Under the pieces are notes generated by a model, which did no database searches, was not told the DNA's origin, and saw only the letters and a program-made list of their open reading frames with translations. From Tubiluchus corallicola (Eukaryota > Priapulida > Priapulimorpha > Priapulimorphida > Tubiluchidae): a stretch of DNA of 64,000 nucleotides. Of this stretch, positions 44,001 to 58,000 are shown piece after piece (within the stretch, counting starts at the first letter, position 1; every line of letters begins with the position of its first letter). Where the stretch lies: NCBI GenBank assembly GCA_030141605.1, contig JAQGDQ010000013.1:944447-1008446 (forward strand). Direction: 5' to 3'. The translations under genes were made by a program, and so were the position numbers.

Positions 44001-46083
44001 CACTTGCATATTACAAGCCACAGAGAAGCAGTAAAAGCTTAAATTACTGGAAAGTGGATAGTCTTGTGGTAGGACTGGTACATATCTCTCCACTGTCAAT
44101 GATGATCTTCTAAAGTCAGGTAATGAACCAGCAACATTCAAGTGTATATTCTATTTAATGAGGTAAATAGAAACAGTATGGCAGATGAAATAAGCCGAAA
44201 TTGGCACTCTTCCAGGTGACCACCCATCTATTTACTAATCAAGTGGAGGCCTGCTTATCAATTGAAACCAAACACATGCCATGATGGCTCAATGTGCTCT
44301 TGCACCACGAAACATAATGTAATGTAAATTTAAATCATGTCATCTCATATTGAATAATACGCAATTAGAAACATACCAAGGGGGCGGGGGCGACAGGGGG
44401 CAATCGTTCCCGTGCGCAACTGTAAAAGGGGAAAACCTTTTTTCTGGAGTTCAATAACTGTGAATTATTAATTACTAATCCGACATTAACAAAACAATTA
44501 GGAATAGGTTTAAAATTACAACAAAATTGCCTAGTCAGAGATCATTGTAACTGACTTAATTACTACACATAGCCTAGAAAAAAGCTAATGTTGTTACGTA
44601 ATGGCATGTGTGGCTTAGCCTATTGATAATTTTCGGAGAAACTTTGGCATTTCTCTAAATGCCGATTGTATTATTGTGAAAGCCTGTAGTGTTCTGCATT
44701 TTTCATATAATTTTTGCATGCCTTAATGCTGAAAGTTTAATGACTGTCAATGTTACATGTAAATTTCTTAGACCAGCACATAGAAAAGAGTTATTCTGGT
44801 GCAGAACAGCAAATCAAACTCCGGGTGATTCTTAAAAAACACTTGTTTATCTTTATACCATCATGTCGAAAAAGGAAAGTAGGGTTCAGCAACGTAAAAA
44901 ACGAGCATAATTTGTGACTTCACCCAAGAAACAAATGATCAAAATGTTAAAAGGGTATAGCACCAGAAATTTGTCTGCCCCAGAGTTCCACAAGCACTTG
45001 CTACACCACTGTATGCATTGGAACATAATCACGTGTAATGTTATTCAAAGTAATATTATTCACAATAAAACGTAATGCAGTAAAATATCACAAAAATACC
45101 ACATGTGACATCATTTATGAAATCACATACCTAGAGGTGTGCATCCATGTACCAAACCATTAACTGGAATTCCAGTTTTTAGTAACTGCTGTACATTGTC
45201 AATGTCTTGCCTCTCTATTGCAGCAAACAGCTGCAACAGGAATACATTAGAGGTACTACCGAAACTCTTCTCCAGGGCTGCATGTAGTTTCTGCTCTAAG
45301 TCACCTCTTGTCACCCGTATCTGACCGTTCCATTGTTCTAATTCACAAGAACAACATGATAAATTCTATCACACAAATGGATAAATGGAAAGTTTCATGA
45401 CCATAACATAATTACTCTATGTATGCGAATGATCATAAAATACAAAACTTACTTTTAGTTACATAGTAAGTTAAATTTAAATATAAGAAACAGAATTTTA
45501 CCTACACTGTCAGTATCAATTTAAAAACACACTGCACAGTAACTATTTACAGAGAACAAACTAACTTGAAGTATCTTAATAGCTGTAAGTAACATTGGTT
45601 TTTAACTATAAATTAGTTACCAATTGCGAGAATGTTCAACAAAAATTACTTTTTTAAATTTATTGGGAAAATTTACTTACGTACTTTACTTCATCATCAA
45701 GAACGGATTAACAGTAAACTAAAAGTTATGTAAAAAATTAAGCTACGCAGGTCTACACAACAATGTAAACTTTAGGTATATTTGTGTATCATACATACAT
45801 CATTCATACAGAAAAGTTGTTTACTATAACACTAAAGCCGGGAATTAAGCTCTAAACAGCCAAGGAAATTCAGCTAAAGCAGCAAAAATAAACAAGTGTT
45901 GTACTAAATATAATAATCTAATATTAATAACTATCCTGTATTGTCAGCTGATCATTTGTTCTGCATTTTGTGTAAGATAACAATGTTGTTTTTCATGCAC
46001 TCACCACATCTATCTGATTTTATTTCTATGGATACCTTTTGTCTGACTATACTATGCATTCTCTTTGATATGCATTGTGACAT
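32061..46083 (-). CDS. Ankyrin-repeat and SOCS-box protein (ASB-like; 10 coding exons)
   Basis: Coding exons from the start: 46005-46083, 45131-45337, 43457-43630, 41446-41590, 41241-41322, 39651-39771, 38836-38988, 35548-35646, 33464-33576, 32061-32507. They give 539 aa with consistent phases and GT-AG borders. An in-frame TAA directly before the ATG supports the start. About twelve ankyrin repeats follow, for example ERTALMYAAENGQLDAVKLL, GATALHTAACQGHEDVIEEL and DRTPLHIAVNRGHRDIVAIL. The C-terminus is a SOCS box: PLSLMNSCRISLRR (elongin B/C-binding BC box with the L...C pattern, from about 496) then IEQLPLPNRLKGFL (Cul5-box-like LPLP). By family knowledge such proteins are substrate receptors of Cullin-5 ubiquitin ligases, with the ankyrin stack binding the target. 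Twelve repeats suggests a long ASB; I cannot assign a specific paralogue. Introns contain several MITEs and a nested hAT element. Confidence 0.9.
32719..33417 (+). mobile_element. MITE family 4, complete copy
   Basis: About 699 bp with terminal inverted repeats TTAGTTCCTTCAGGGCCA on the left and TGGTCCTGAAGGAGCTAA on the right. No coding capacity. Related copies are at 16911-17612 and, much shortened, 12243-12360. It lies in the last intron of the ASB-like gene. Confidence 0.85.
33920..33977 (+). mobile_element. 5S rRNA-like SINE relic
   Basis: GTGTGAAGTTAAGCAACGCT and GTCTGGTTATTGAATTGATT match, in order, the internal promoter region of 5S rRNA (GGAAGCTAAGCAGGGT, then CCTGGTTAGTACTTGGATGG). 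The remainder of 5S is not recognisable, so this fits a 5S-derived SINE (SINE3 type) rather than a 5S gene. Confidence 0.5.
35935..36476 (-). mobile_element. hAT-like family 6, inverted copy with poly(C)
   Basis: On the minus strand it starts CAGTGGCAGTTCATAATTAA and continues with a long G run and GTGCTGC, aligned with 21387-21830. The plus strand shows an 18-C tract (about 36434-36451) where the relative has TGGGGGTG, so a homopolymer has expanded within the element. It lies in an intron of the ASB-like gene. Confidence 0.6.
37690..38708. repeat. 156-bp tandem duplication, second copy split by an insertion
   Basis: Copy 1 starts TGTGAATGCCATAGAATGTA at 37690. Copy 2 starts TGTGAATACAGTAGAA at 37846, is interrupted by the element at 37862-38560, and resumes TTTACTCGTCATATTTTTC at 38569. 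Matching segments such as AAACTGCT after AAGATA confirm the alignment. The duplication therefore predates the insertion. Confidence 0.75.
37862..38560 (+). mobile_element. hAT-like element with 8-bp target duplication
   Basis: A 699-bp element starting CAGGGGTGATCAG and ending GGGCACCCCTG. The flanks are CAGTAGAA (37854-37861) and CTGTAGAA (38561-38568), seven of eight bases identical, as expected for hAT insertion. The overlapping frames on both strands inside it do not resemble a transposase. Confidence 0.8.
39850..40300 (+). mobile_element. Dispersed repeat family 2, second copy
   Basis: About 450 bp in an intron of the ASB-like gene, matching 27700-28140 in the same orientation (GTAAAGTTTGAAAAAATAAT, TTCTTTGGTGAATCAG, TTTATGGGATATACTT). 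Copies differ by many substitutions and short indels. Confidence 0.65.
44211..44292 (-). mobile_element. 5S rRNA-like SINE relic
   Basis: The minus strand reads ATTGATAAGCAGGCC then TTGATTAGTAAATAGATGGG and TGGTCACCTGG, in the order and spacing of the 5S rRNA internal control region and 3' stem. A preceding GCCATCATGGC resembles the 5S 5' part. Too diverged to be a gene. Confidence 0.5.
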
Positions 46084-46182
46084 TTAGAAAAATTCAAAAT
46101 GACGAACTCTACTCATTCGAGTAACTCACAAAATAAGTGTAGAATTCATGACCAAAAACACTGTCAAAGTAAACATTCCTTG

Positions 46183-46789
46183 CTTAAAGGAAAACTGGAC
46201 CCAATCCTAAATTGTAGGTCAAAACAATCTGCTCTTTAAAATATTAAAAGGGAACATACAACTTTTTAAAGAATGACTTACGTGAAAGAATTATTACCAC
46301 ACAAATGCATTTTTGCATTCGTGCCACTAGTTCTTTGCTGTTACATGCATTTTGTCATTTATTAATTAGATGAGCACTAGCGCCTGCATTTTGGAAATGC
46401 GCTGCACAAAAAAAGCAGATGCTGTACCTCTCAGTTCAGATGAGTTAGTTTGTGACATAATACACACATTTGAGATATTCACACGTGAGCACATCAGTAA
46501 ATTTAAAATTTAAAATTTTACATTAGTTTGTATATCACACTGAATGTTGTACAGCAGCACTGTACTTCAATTTTCACTTTTGCAAACACATGCAACATAC
46601 CCATGGAATGTTTGTGCTGTTAATTATGTTCGTTTGTGAAGTCATCACTAGCTGAGAGCCTTTAATTAAGTTTTTAACCTATCATTTAATTACCAAAAAT
46701 GCTTTGGCATTATTATGTGTTAACATTTATACATTTTACCATACTTCAAAGTGGGGTGGGATATGAACAATCAGTCTGTTTTGCTTTAA
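46183..46789 (-). mobile_element. MITE family 1, copy D, just upstream of the ASB-like start
   Basis: A reverse-oriented, well-preserved copy of about 607 bp with ends CTTAAAGGAAAACTGGACC and CTGTTTTGCTTTAAT, both next to TTAA. It begins 100 bp upstream of the ATG of the ASB-like gene, so it occupies the position expected for the promoter or leader. Confidence 0.8.
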
Positions 46790-47296
46790 TTACAACTTAT
46801 TCTAGCGTCGGATCAATTTGCCCAAAATTCTGTTCTGCTCGAATTTACTTAGAACTGGTGTATAACAAGTTACCTTCTTGTATGCAGATGAAATGCTACC
46901 AAACTGCTTTTCTCAACGCTTACTTACACTTAATGTCCCACAAAATCCATAGTACAAATCTCACACGGTCCAAACGACATCTTAAAAGAGACCGTTGAAA
47001 TCTGGACTCCATTAAATAACATTGAAGAAAAGGTTCATTAGGCAGGATGTGAAAGACAGTATGCTAAAACAGCAAACTTAAATGCTAGCTAGTTGAAATG
47101 ACCCATATGTGTACCTGAAGCTGCTGCATTCAGAAAATAAATAACTCCACATCAGAAATGTCTTCACAACAATTGTAAAATCTGATACTCTCACAAATGA
47201 CAGCAAGTTGAAATCCTACATTCAGCAACAAAACTGATTCAAGATAAGTGATTGTAGAGGAACCAGAACTTAATAAACTTATCTCTTTATCTAGGA

Positions 47297-47633
47297 CAGT
47301 GTTTCCCAAACTGAACCAGTAAGTGACCCCTTTCAGTAGTACCAAATCTACCATGACCCCCGTCTCTATAAGCCTTCTGAAAACGTATTAATTTTTTATA
47401 TTGCAGATAAGTTATTCATTTTAATGATTAATCATAGCAGAGAGAGCAATAACAAAAATGTTTATTACCGTTTATTAATGTTTATTAACAAGCACTGATT
47501 AAATCATGTATTTTAATGAGAAGGATGCATTTACTTTTTTGATCTACAAAAAAGTCATGGGACCACCCAAGGCCCCCCCCCCAAATGCTCATGACACCTT
47601 TGGGGGTCATAACCTACACTTTGGAAACTACTG
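47297..47633 (+). mobile_element. Short hAT MITE with target duplication
   Basis: A 337-bp element with ends CAGTGTTTCCCAAACT and ACTTTGGAAACTACTG (inverted repeats). Flanks ATCTAGGA (47289-47296) and AGCTAGGA (47634-47641) match at seven of eight bases. Internal GTGACCCC and GGGGGTCAT runs near the ends form further inverted repeats. Non-coding. Confidence 0.8.
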
Positions 47634-47770
47634 AGCTAGGATAATACTTTTATTAAAATGAGACAATGGACCATGAGAGGTGTTTCAGTGAGCCATATAT
47701 ACATCTCTCTCAGTGAGGCAATATACCCAAAAGAAGCACGATATATAAAACATCAAACCACACAGAATGA

Positions 47771-47828
47771 TGTGGCAGTCACCCATTCATTTAGTCATCA
47801 GAAATGATGTTGCTTAACTTCAGTTGTT
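47771..47828 (-). mobile_element. 5S rRNA-like SINE relic
   Basis: The minus strand reads CAACTGAAGTTAAGCAACAT, then GACTAAATGAATGGGTGACT, corresponding to the 5S A box, the TAGTACTTGGATGGG element and the GAGACC stem. It is one of four such relics in the window. Confidence 0.55.
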
Positions 47829-48606
47829 AAACACAGTCTGCCATATAAAACCTGCAGAAAGAGCTTCAGGTTTTGACTAAACGCGAATGTCAGATGAAAT
47901 GAAATTTAAATCTGCTAAAGAAAACCATCTGCAAACTGGAAAACCCTAAAAATAGTGAAAAGTAAACAATTTCTTACAAATTACAATGTTTTTTCTATAA
48001 GAAACTACGATCAGAAGTGCCCACAAACAAGCAATACTACAGACCTGTGCATCGTTCTCTAACTGATGTTCATGAAGTAGTGCAATACCCGAAAAAACCT
48101 GAAATATTTTCTCTTTGCTAATGTAAAATTACAGAAATCATTTGTTTATTATTTTAATGACTTAAAATAATAAACCAGCTGGCTCAAGGAATTTTGTTAT
48201 TGCATATTACACAGATTGGTTGTTAACTGCAAAAACGTAATTTTTAAATGGGTAATCCCAGTGAGCACTTCAAATCAATAGGTTAGTTTTTTCTGTAAGA
48301 TAAATAACAATTTCGTACAAAAATGAATTCGGTTATACAATTGCTGGTCGCGTCCTTGAATGTTAAAAAATATGAGAAAAACAATAGCAGAAACAAATAC
48401 CCCTATTCTACACTAACCTAAAATAAATGACATTGAAACAGTTGCAGGGCAGAGTAAGTGAGAAATGCAAAAAACCTATCATGCTGCCGAGCAGCAGACG
48501 AAATTTAACAGTAACAGACTATCAGTACGTACGTGCGCAGGCTCGACGAAATTTTAAAAGCAAATAAATACTCTAGAAAAATGCTTATTGCTTTTGCGAA
48601 TTCTAC

Positions 48607-49010
48607 TTAGTTCAGCGAACTATATATACCACCAATGAAACAGCCGGCTGCGACACTGCGGTAACGTTCGGGCAAGGATCCTAATCCTGTGGAAAAAGCA
48701 GACAAAATGTCGGGTAATTTCTTCCACAAATGAAGAAACATCGTCTGATTACTTGCAAAAAATTGTTCAGAAAGTTTGGTTTAGTCTTCAAGCTGAGCAG
48801 CAGTTAAAGTTTAGTCTCAGGCATTTGCTAGTTGAAATATTATGTTACGCAACTCAAAGCAGATGTCGTCTATAATGTTTAGTTTTAACAACGTGACCGA
48901 CTGCCATGAAGCATGTAAGGTGTCTGACGTTAAGTAATTTTAGCAATGGAAAAGTTAGAAAATCTCTGAAACATACCGTATCTCAATTGACTTTGATGCC
49001 TCTCTGACAT
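48607..49010 (-). CDS. Putative small membrane protein (two coding exons)
   Basis: Exon 48977-49019 (ATG at 49008-49010; acceptor TTTGTGCAG, donor ACG then GTATGT) joins in phase to 48607-48686 (acceptor TTTTTCCACAG) and ends at a TAA. The product is 37 aa: MSERHQSQLRYG, then LGSLPERYRSVAAGCFIGG, then IYSSLN. The SVAAGCFIGGIYSSL segment is hydrophobic enough for a short membrane anchor after a basic stretch. The second exon is clearly richer in G+C than its surroundings. I recognise no family. A competing reading, joining a frame from about 49160-49243 in another phase, is also open, so start and frame are uncertain. It could be an N-terminal piece of a longer gene. Confidence 0.3.
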
Positions 49011-49019
49011 CACTGGCAG

Positions 49020-52404
<3,385 letters not shown>

Positions 52405-53101
52405 CTAGTCTGTGTAGGAAGCTGCGAATTGTTGTGCTGCCTCTCTTGTCTCAGGTGTCTTTTGAGAGTGAAATTCTTCTAATTTTTTTAAACAATGAGT
52501 GACTGGAGCATCTAGGTCAAGGATTAAAATAAAAAATGATCAACTAAATCAGGTATAAACTGTAAAGTCTAAATATGCAACACACGAGTGAATATATAAA
52601 TGACAGTAAATTCTAACTCAAGTTAAATGGCTTAACACTGAGTAGTTTCTGAATTTGAATGGTCTAATTCAATACACAAATTGCAAAAAGTTAATCATCC
52701 AGTGGGGGTCAACCTCGCAACGGTCAATTGGCTCTCCGTTGGTCTTCCCTCTCTTTCACCTAAGTTGCGCAACAAAAGTGGCTCCCAATTAAACACATTA
52801 TTTTTGTTTTCTCCAGTCGTACAAGATTTCTGCAACTAAAATTTGTCTGGCAGTTGTACAGAGACACTATAGTGATGAAACATTATGCTTGAGTTATATA
52901 GTTATATAGATGTATAGTGCCTGGAAAGATTAGAAACAGTCAGATTCATCAGTTTCTCCAATCCAAAAAACTCAAACAAATCTGCCTCTGAAAAAATCTC
53001 TTCCAGCTAGGTAAATAACATGAGCTGAGCCTTCATAATTAATAAAAATGGTATCTGTCCCAAGATAAATAGTTTCATATTTTTCAATTAAAGCTTCTAT
53101 G
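52405..53101 (-). CDS. Unrecognised gene, last three coding exons
   Basis: Exons from the 5' side: 52978-53101 (acceptor TTATTGTAACAG, donor GTTTGA), 52760-52829 (acceptor TTTAGTTGCAG, donor GTGAAA) and 52405-52511 (acceptor TTGACCTAG, stop TAG). Phases fit exactly: 2 to 0, 0 to 1, 1 to end. The 99 residues read IEALIEKYETIYLGTDTIFI, NYEGSAHVIYLAGRDFFRG, then NNVFNWEPLLLRNLDAP and a helical tail LKKLEEFHSQKTPETREAAQ. The pattern suggests a beta-rich domain followed by helices, but I cannot name a family. The 5' exons are not found. A frame MIIRL ending in a weak donor near 54025 would fit in phase but is unsupported. The transposon at 53239-53958 separates these exons from their upstream part, which probably lies towards the RUBCN promoter. 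Confidence 0.55.
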
Positions 53102-53238
53102 CTGTTACAATAAATTGCCATATGCTAGTATTGCATTAATGTTTATTAAGGTTGAACATCCAGTATCTGGCAGACTTCTTAATTGTTATTCACAGTATAT
53201 CTGGTGTAATTAACGTATATTGTTTAAACCCTAATGTT

Positions 53239-53958
53239 GGGTGCCGAGTAACCCACTAGCCAAAGTAGGACGTGTCGTACGTGGGCTAGCCCAAGTAGGA
53301 AGCGTCGTACATGGGCTGCCCAAGGACACTAGAGACAGGTCACGAATTGAGTTGTTTCGCATACTGGCACCGTCCATTGTAGTTGTTTATGTAATAATAA
53401 TAATTAAAAACGTCAATACACGTTGAAAAATTTATTATACATCTGATAAAATAAAAGAATTTTATTCTGAGCTAGAAGAATTAATATTTGCCAATATTAA
53501 TCTTTTTTGAAGTGAAATAAGCCCACTTTTTAGGCAATTTCAACATTTGCTTAAGGTATAATATCATTTTTTATTTTGTCTTGCTTCACAGACTGGTGAT
53601 TCTTTTCACTCCCTCTTGAACAAATAATTGTTTTCTACTAAGTAAATGGGTTATGTGCCCTACATAGTTTCTCTCTTTAAAGCATTAGATACTTAGTTTA
53701 ATGTTATGATGATATTAATGGAGCTAATAGTAATGATGATATTGTTGTAAAAATACATTTGTAAACTGTCAAGGAGTAAGTTACATTTTTTCTAACACAA
53801 ATTTAGTTTTACGTTTTATTATGTCATAATCTAGATTCTCGACAGAAATCGCTAGTGTCGTAGTTGGGCTGCCCATGTATGACACTGCTTTTCCGCAAAT
53901 TTAGCACATGCGTATTACCGGACGTGTTCTACTTCGGCTAGTGGATTACTCGGCGCCC
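53239..53958. mobile_element. 720-bp element with about 34-bp terminal inverted repeats
   Basis: The left end GGGTGCCGAGTAACCCACTA is matched by the complement of the right end, GGGCGCCGAGTAATCCACTA, and pairing continues through GCCRAAGTAGRACG. Inside the left end, about 30 bp (AGTAGGACGTGTCGTACG and its neighbour) is directly duplicated. No coding frame. The superfamily is not clear from the ends. Confidence 0.85.
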
Positions 53959-54059
53959 TACACTAATACTGCTTATACTAAGTCTTTAAGACTGATCATT
54001 CATAATGTTTAATACGACCTTAAACGTATGATCATTTTGTAGATTTTATAAAAGATACT

Positions 54060-54360
54060 TTCCTTGTACCATATTTTCCTAGTACCAGTTGAAGTTTTTC
54101 AGTACTAAACTTTCCTACTACCAAACCTGTTCTGTACCATTTTTACCTTGTATCAGATTTATGTGTGCCAAAAATGCTTGCCAACCTTTGCCAGTACTGG
54201 ACTAAACTTTACCAGCACCGCATTTTCGCTGTACCCATTTTTCCCAATACTAAAATTTCGCTGTACAAAAAATTCCTAGGAGCAAATTTTCCCGGTACCA
54301 AAAGTACTAGGACCAAATTTACTTGTATCAAACTTACTAGTACCGAATTTTTCCACGTTT
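54060..54360. repeat. Degenerate tandem array of about 20-bp TACCAAATTTTCC-like units
   Basis: About 300 bp of repeated variants such as TACCATATTTTCCTAG, TACCAGTTGAAGTTTTTCAG, TACCCATTTTTCCCAATAC, AGCAAATTTTCCCGGTACC and TACCGAATTTTTCC. The spacing is roughly 18-22 bp. It looks like an old minisatellite lying just before the presumed RUBCN promoter. Confidence 0.6.
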
Positions 54361-55055
54361 TCAGTTTGTTTACTTGCAGCGAGGGAGTTTGTGAGAATGT
54401 GTGTTACGTCATTAAGTTGGCGGGGCTAAACGCGGCTTACGATCTGTGTATTATCATTATGGAGTCTAAGCCATACAATGACATAAGACCATGAGTCATT
54501 GAATAACTGTGACAAACGTATTCAGTTCATCCTGGTAAATTGCAATTTCAAATGAAACTTACTATAATCTTATAAAATGTGCCGACACTCTCGCATTTCG
54601 AAATTGTCAAAATTAAATGGCTTCACTTAGTTTTTTGCTAGGCACTTGTAAAACAGTAAACGTTTCCTTCCACCAGCTGAGATTTGCCGCAAAGTTCGAT
54701 ACAGAAGAGTTCCCGTGTTGCTGAAATTGTTGTAGTGCGAATTTTTGTGAAATTATCTAGCTTTTTATTTGTATATTAACCGTAGTTATTATTTACCACG
54801 AATGTTTCTGCTTTTTACTTAAAATATCTATTAATTTTTACATGAATTCGCATATTTGAGCGAATAAGCTAAATTATACTAAATTAATATAATTCCAGGT
54901 TCAGTTGGCTTATAATTATTGTTTTTCAGGAAGTCTAGCTTGCACCAATGGCACTAGGATTTATTAAACACTGAACAGAGATTTCATCCTTCAAGTAATA
55001 TTCCCATAATTTAGCTTAGGCAAAACAAGAACACAGGCGTTATGATGAGAGTGCT
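54361..55055 (+). promoter_or_regulatory. RUBCN: Presumed RUBCN promoter and leader
   Basis: A relatively G+C-rich patch (54370-54500) includes TTACGTCA, one base from a CRE. A TTTTTCAG acceptor-like site near 54929 suggests that the coding first exon may be preceded by a spliced leader. An out-of-frame upstream ATG pair at 55042 overlaps the true start. The transcription start is not determined. Confidence 0.35.
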
Positions 55056-58000
55056 ATGGAGAAAGAAGATAACCTAGATAAATACAAAGAGTAAGATCGT
55101 TTAAATTGTTGATTATCAATATAATTGGTCGTGTTTGGACATTGCTGTCACTTTTTTGCTGCAATATAAAGTGCTACTGAACCATTACCAGTTGATAATA
55201 ATTTTTCTGTTTGTTTTTCTAAATGCAATTCTGTTTAGTAGTCTATCGTTTTGATGTCCTAGATATTTTCAGGCTGGGATTCTTGTATCAGAATTTTCAC
55301 TATTTTTTGTTAGGGATTCTAAAAAAATAATGAAAATAATCTAGAAAGAGTGAAAACCCTGTCACAGTTACTCTGTTTTATATAGCACCTTGTAAATGCC
55401 AAAAAATTGCGTGAATGAAATGTAATAAGAGGGCAGTACACTGTAAATTGTTGTTAAAACACTTTTCACTTGTCTGAGTGGATACGAGAGCTTTTATTGT
55501 ACACATGTATGTATTAGTTCAATAATTATTATTGACTGGTGACACCAATATGTAAGCGGTGCATGTAATAATATTCCAATGTTTATTGACTACATTTCAG
55601 TGGCATTTTCATGTCTGGCAAAGATTACTACACACAAATTTTTTTTCATTGTGTCAGACTGTTGAGTCTAAAATTAAGAGTGAGAGACGATGCATACTAA
55701 ATAATTCTTTTATAAACTAATGCCATTTAGTTCCTTTGTATTGCTAAAATTTTTTCCTGATTTCCCTCTTCTTTTGCTTGAGGCAACGTAGTTATATTAG
55801 GTGTGAGAAGTGAGTTACAAGCAGTGATTTGTTAGAAGAGGAACATAAAAACATTTGTGATGTAAATCAGTCAGAGGGTGATATGAGAAGCTGCGAGCAA
55901 AAAATAATGTATGTATGGGAAAAGTTAAATATTTTGTGGCTTTCGGCTGTAGGTAAGAATGACTTGTTTTATAAATGTGGATCCATGAATTGAGCAACGA
56001 AGAGGGGCATCAGGAAAATGGAAAGTCAAAGGAGAACAGGCTGAAGATTAAGGAGAGTTTCTTTTTCTTTATTTTCCTAGAAGAAAAAGAAAAAAGGGCT
56101 GATTAGAAAAAGGAATGCCCCTTCTCTTGTTTGGGATGTGCTTGCTCACTTTTTCCTAAAGTCAGTGATTTTGTCATTTTGTGAACATGAAAAAAGCGGA
56201 AAATTTATCTTTAGGAAGATCTGTAGTTATTCACTAAAATTAACCAGGATAAAGAGGCGGGTAAGGAGAGAAGATAGCAAAGAAATAGGAAAAAAAGAAG
56301 AGGAACATATGGAATTTTTTTAAAGACTAAATCAGTCCAAATACCTCATTTTTCTTGCAGTTTTCCCAGTTGAGGCTTAGCAAAAATATTTTGCTTTAAA
56401 AAAGACGATAAGTACAAAGAGAAGCAAACTATTTTTCCAGCATAAGAAACTCAGGTAGAAAGAATTAAGATAAGAAGTAGTTCAAGACAATAGTATGTCA
56501 TATTTGTAATTGTTTTAGTTACTATTCTCGCGAATGGTAGAAGAGAATTCTCTGGCTGCTTGTTGTTGTGTAAACTTGTAACTCTATATTGTCTCGCATC
56601 AACTTGTGCCACCTATAGCACTGGTGTCATAATTTTGACATTGACATTTCTTTCGGAAATTCTTTAGTATTGTATATTAAATGACTTGTTACACCAGCTT
56701 AGTTGAGGTAGGATTGTCTATTGTTGTCATTCATTTCAGAGACCACAAGAAATTGCTGTTTGGTCTTAAATCAACTGTAGAATGGTTATTAGCCAACCAG
56801 GGTGGTATATGGAAAGTTTATGGTGGACTTCCAAAGTTAACCAATGCGGTAGAGAAGATTTTAAAAAATGGCCTGAGACTTCAGCAGGTTTGTTGCATAT
56901 TTTGTACAAACATGTAGCTTGTGAGCTAGTTCTGTGTTACTGTATAAGTTACTTCTGGCTGTTTAAACCAAGGGTGTGCAAATTGCGGCCGGCGGGCCAC
57001 TAGCGCCCCGCCGGGAGAATTTGTGCGGCCCGCGAAGAGATTTGTCAACCTAATGAAAGTGCGGCCCGGGCGATTAATTGAGTGTATCCAGCTGAAGTCC
57101 ATGCCACGATCCCAAAGCTAGTGCGGGTAGTTTTTTCTACTAGATCGGATGCCATTAACCCTTACAAGACGGTTGTAGCTTAGCCATTAACCCTTACAAG
57201 ACGGTTGTAGCTTAATGTCACTGTACTACACAGACTGTGTGATACACATTACTAATATGCATTGTAATGAAATTACCACTATCTGTCCTGAAAGTAGAAA
57301 TATATGGTTTGTAATATAAATTTTAATAACTTCTAAAATGGTTTCTTGAGTGTAGTAGTAATGATGTACGCAGGTCGGATGCAAAACAAATCGTTATTAG
57401 GCCTTTCTGTACTTGGCTCCTTGATCAAACTACCTGTGGCCCGCAGGAATTGCGGGAAAGTTTAATGTGGCCCGGCTAGTCAGATAATTTGCACACCTCT
57501 GGTTTAAACTATTTGTTTAATGTAGTACAGTTTATGCTAAGATTAGATTAGATTAGATTATATTATATGATTAGATTTATACAATCCAAATATGCAATTG
57601 TACATTTAAAATAAAATCTTAGAAATAAATATGATTAGTTAATGTTTTTGGAGGGGAGAAACCAACTAGGCTTCAATGCACTTACGGTGTACCACATTAA
57701 TTATAGTTATTTCTATTAAATTTACAAACAGGACTAAAATCAAATGTAAGTAGTTTAAATGAAAAAGAATGTAAGTTGTTGGCATTAATAATCACCTACG
57801 GTAAACTTTTCCACATATCGATTATAACCACTAACAAGTAATTATAATTATTTGTGAATAATAATTACTTGAGATCTTTTAATATTTTTTCTCCAAAGTA
57901 AGCGCAAAATCTGCTCCAATTAGACAAGGGAAGTGAAGTTTATTTTTACCTTTATTAAAATCTTGTTTTTGTTAAAAATTCTAGTAGTACTAGCTCCCAA

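Noticed and set aside
46699-46998. 99-codon plus-strand frame upstream of the ASB-like gene
   Set aside because: Its first third lies in MITE copy D and the rest shows no family motif or splice support.
48045-48098. 54-bp exon-like block (acceptor TATTTCAG, donor GTCTGT) reading VFSGIALLHEHQLENDAQ
   Set aside because: It is open and hydrophobic, but no phase-compatible upstream donor links it to the small gene at 48.6-49.0 kb.
48622-48640. TATA box with inverted CCAAT for a minus-strand promoter
   Set aside because: The motif falls inside the putative second exon of the small gene, so the match is probably coincidental.
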